Assembly (NCBI GenBank): GCA_964540445.1
Contig: CAZIMF010000022.1
Span: 1-13,893 of the forward strand
DNA: 13,893 bases
Reading direction: 5' to 3'
Source of the DNA: JALQXV01 sp964540445
GTDB taxonomy: Bacteria; Patescibacteriota; Saccharimonadia; Saccharimonadales; 2-12-FULL-41-12
A model generated the notes under the pieces. The model worked only from the letters and a program-made list of their open reading frames with translations, did not search any database and had not been told where the DNA came from. The translations under genes were made by a program, and so were the position numbers. How positions within the stretch are numbered: the stretch's first letter is position 1; each line of letters starts with the position of its first letter. This document shows, piece after piece, positions 13,351 through 13,893 of this stretch.

Positions 13351-13893
13351 TTAATCATCGCGTTTGCGGTGAAACTGTTCGTGCACCTTTTTAAGATGTG
13401 GGTCGGTGACATGGGTGTAAATTTGAGTCGTTGCAATGTTGCTGTGCCCAAGCATTGCTTGCACGCTGCGCAAGTCGGCACCGTTCATCAGTAAGTCGGT
13501 GGCAAAGCTGTGGCGGAGCGAATGGGGACTGACTTTTTTAGTGATCCCAGCTAACAAAGCATAGTGAGACACGATACGCTGAACACTGCGGGCGGTTAAT
13601 CTCAAGAAATTGCCACTGGTGTCAGCTTTTTTTTGCCCTCCAACGCGCGCAAATAGGGCAGGGCTGGTATCTTTTCGTGCCTCAATGTACTTAGAAACCC
13701 AGTGAGCCGCTTCTGGGCTAATAAAAATTGGCCGATCTTTTTGACCTTTACCGCGAACCATAAATTCTAATCGCTTTAAATTGATATGGTCTTTATTAAG
13801 CCCCACTAGCTCAGATACACGCAAACCGCTAGAAAAAAGCAGCTCCAAAATCGCTCGATCTCGTAAACCAGCAACATCAGACGTATCTGGTTG
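13351..13893 (-). CDS. XerC/XerD-type tyrosine recombinase, C-terminal catalytic domain (partial)
   Basis: The minus-strand frame is open to the window edge and codes for at least 180 residues; the N-terminal core-binding domain is outside. A TTG at 13848 is only an internal Leu codon: the conserved sequence DVAGLRDRAILELLFSSGLR runs through it. All catalytic positions are visible: Arg in SSGLRVSEL, the beta-hairpin Lys in RGKGQKDR, His-x-x-Arg in HSLRHSFATDLL, His in LGHSNIATTQIYTHV and the nucleophile Tyr in that same segment. XerC/D enzymes resolve chromosome dimers at dif; relatives are integrases of mobile elements. The close match to the Xer consensus favours a housekeeping role, but XerC, XerD and integrase cannot be separated from this part alone. 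It is convergent with the pilX-like gene. Confidence 0.93.
   Translation of the reverse strand, partial: QPDTSDVAGLRDRAILELLFSSGLRVSELVGLNKDHINLKRLEFMVRGKGQKDRPIFISPEAAHWVSKYIEARKDTSPALFARVGGQKKADTSGNFLRLTARSVQRIVSHYALLAGITKKVSPHSLRHSFATDLLMNGADLRSVQAMLGHSNIATTQIYTHVTDPHLKKVHEQFHRKRDD

Noticed and set aside
13339..13393. A dif-like site next to the recombinase
   Set aside because: I found no 28-bp sequence with two arms resembling dif in the short gap or nearby.
13849..13893. Recombinase starting at the TTG at 13848
   Set aside because: The frame is open further to the window edge and encodes the conserved GLRDRAILELL stretch, so the gene is truncated by the window.
1..13893. CRISPR array, tRNA, rRNA, insertion sequence or attachment site
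   Set aside because: No regularly spaced repeats, cloverleaf, rRNA-like stretch, transposase or flanking direct repeats were seen on reading both strands.

Overview
The window carries a nearly complete type IV pilus (T4P) gene cluster on the + strand: pilM, pilN, a pilO-like gene, a 78-residue membrane protein, pilB, pilT, pilC, the major pilin, the prepilin peptidase pilD, and four minor pilins. It is flanked by the 3' end of an unrecognised gene on the left and the 3' part of a XerC/XerD-type tyrosine recombinase (minus strand) on the right. No secretin (PilQ) or lipoprotein PilP is present in the stretch where they normally follow pilO, which points to a cell without a classical outer membrane. 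Together with the pilin style (leader ending in G, then FTIIEVLIV; an RNSRNTQRRNDV-type alpha-1 helix; a GDTILEVLIA minor pilin) this suggests Patescibacteria/CPR, most likely Candidatus Saccharibacteria. That placement is inference from gene style, not a search. UGA is used as a stop (pilO-like gene), so there is no sign of a code in which UGA is read as an amino acid.

Layout. 1-324: C-terminus of an unknown protein. 344-355: extended -10 promoter. 413-7261: compact machinery operon (pilM-pilN-pilO-small membrane protein-pilB-pilT-pilC) with gaps of 36 bp or less and one ATGA overlap. 7262-7355: leader region of the major pilin, with an unusual G6 ribosome-binding region. 7356-7832: major pilin, closed by a strong intrinsic terminator (7869-7898). 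7927-8757: pilD. 8787-10894: two overlapping minor pilin genes, GspH-like and PilV/GspI-like; the second is a 440-residue modular protein with an aromatic-rich C-terminal domain. 10936-11454 (minus): a membrane-anchored protein of unknown function that interrupts the minor pilin set. 11605-13338: a PilW/GspJ-like and a PilX/GspK-like minor pilin. 13351-13893 (minus): partial tyrosine recombinase. No gene-free stretch exceeds 300 bases; the longest is the 150-bp divergent region 11455-11604.

How it fits together. PilD would cut and methylate the pilins. PilB (extension) and PilT (retraction) would act on the PilC platform, which PilM/N/O align. The major pilin would build the fibre, and the four minor pilins, in canonical H-I-J-K order, would prime and cap it. 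The PilX/GspK-like protein lacks Glu5, as expected for the tip subunit, and the 440-residue minor pilin is the best candidate adhesin. In episymbiotic Patescibacteria such pili are thought to serve host-cell contact and twitching.

Points most worth a second look: the modular adhesin-like minor pilin; two probable leaderless transcripts driven by a shared extended -10 motif; a PilB without the usual zinc tetracysteine; even cysteine counts in every pilin against almost none in the machinery proteins; and the unexplained minus-strand membrane protein inside the minor pilin cluster.
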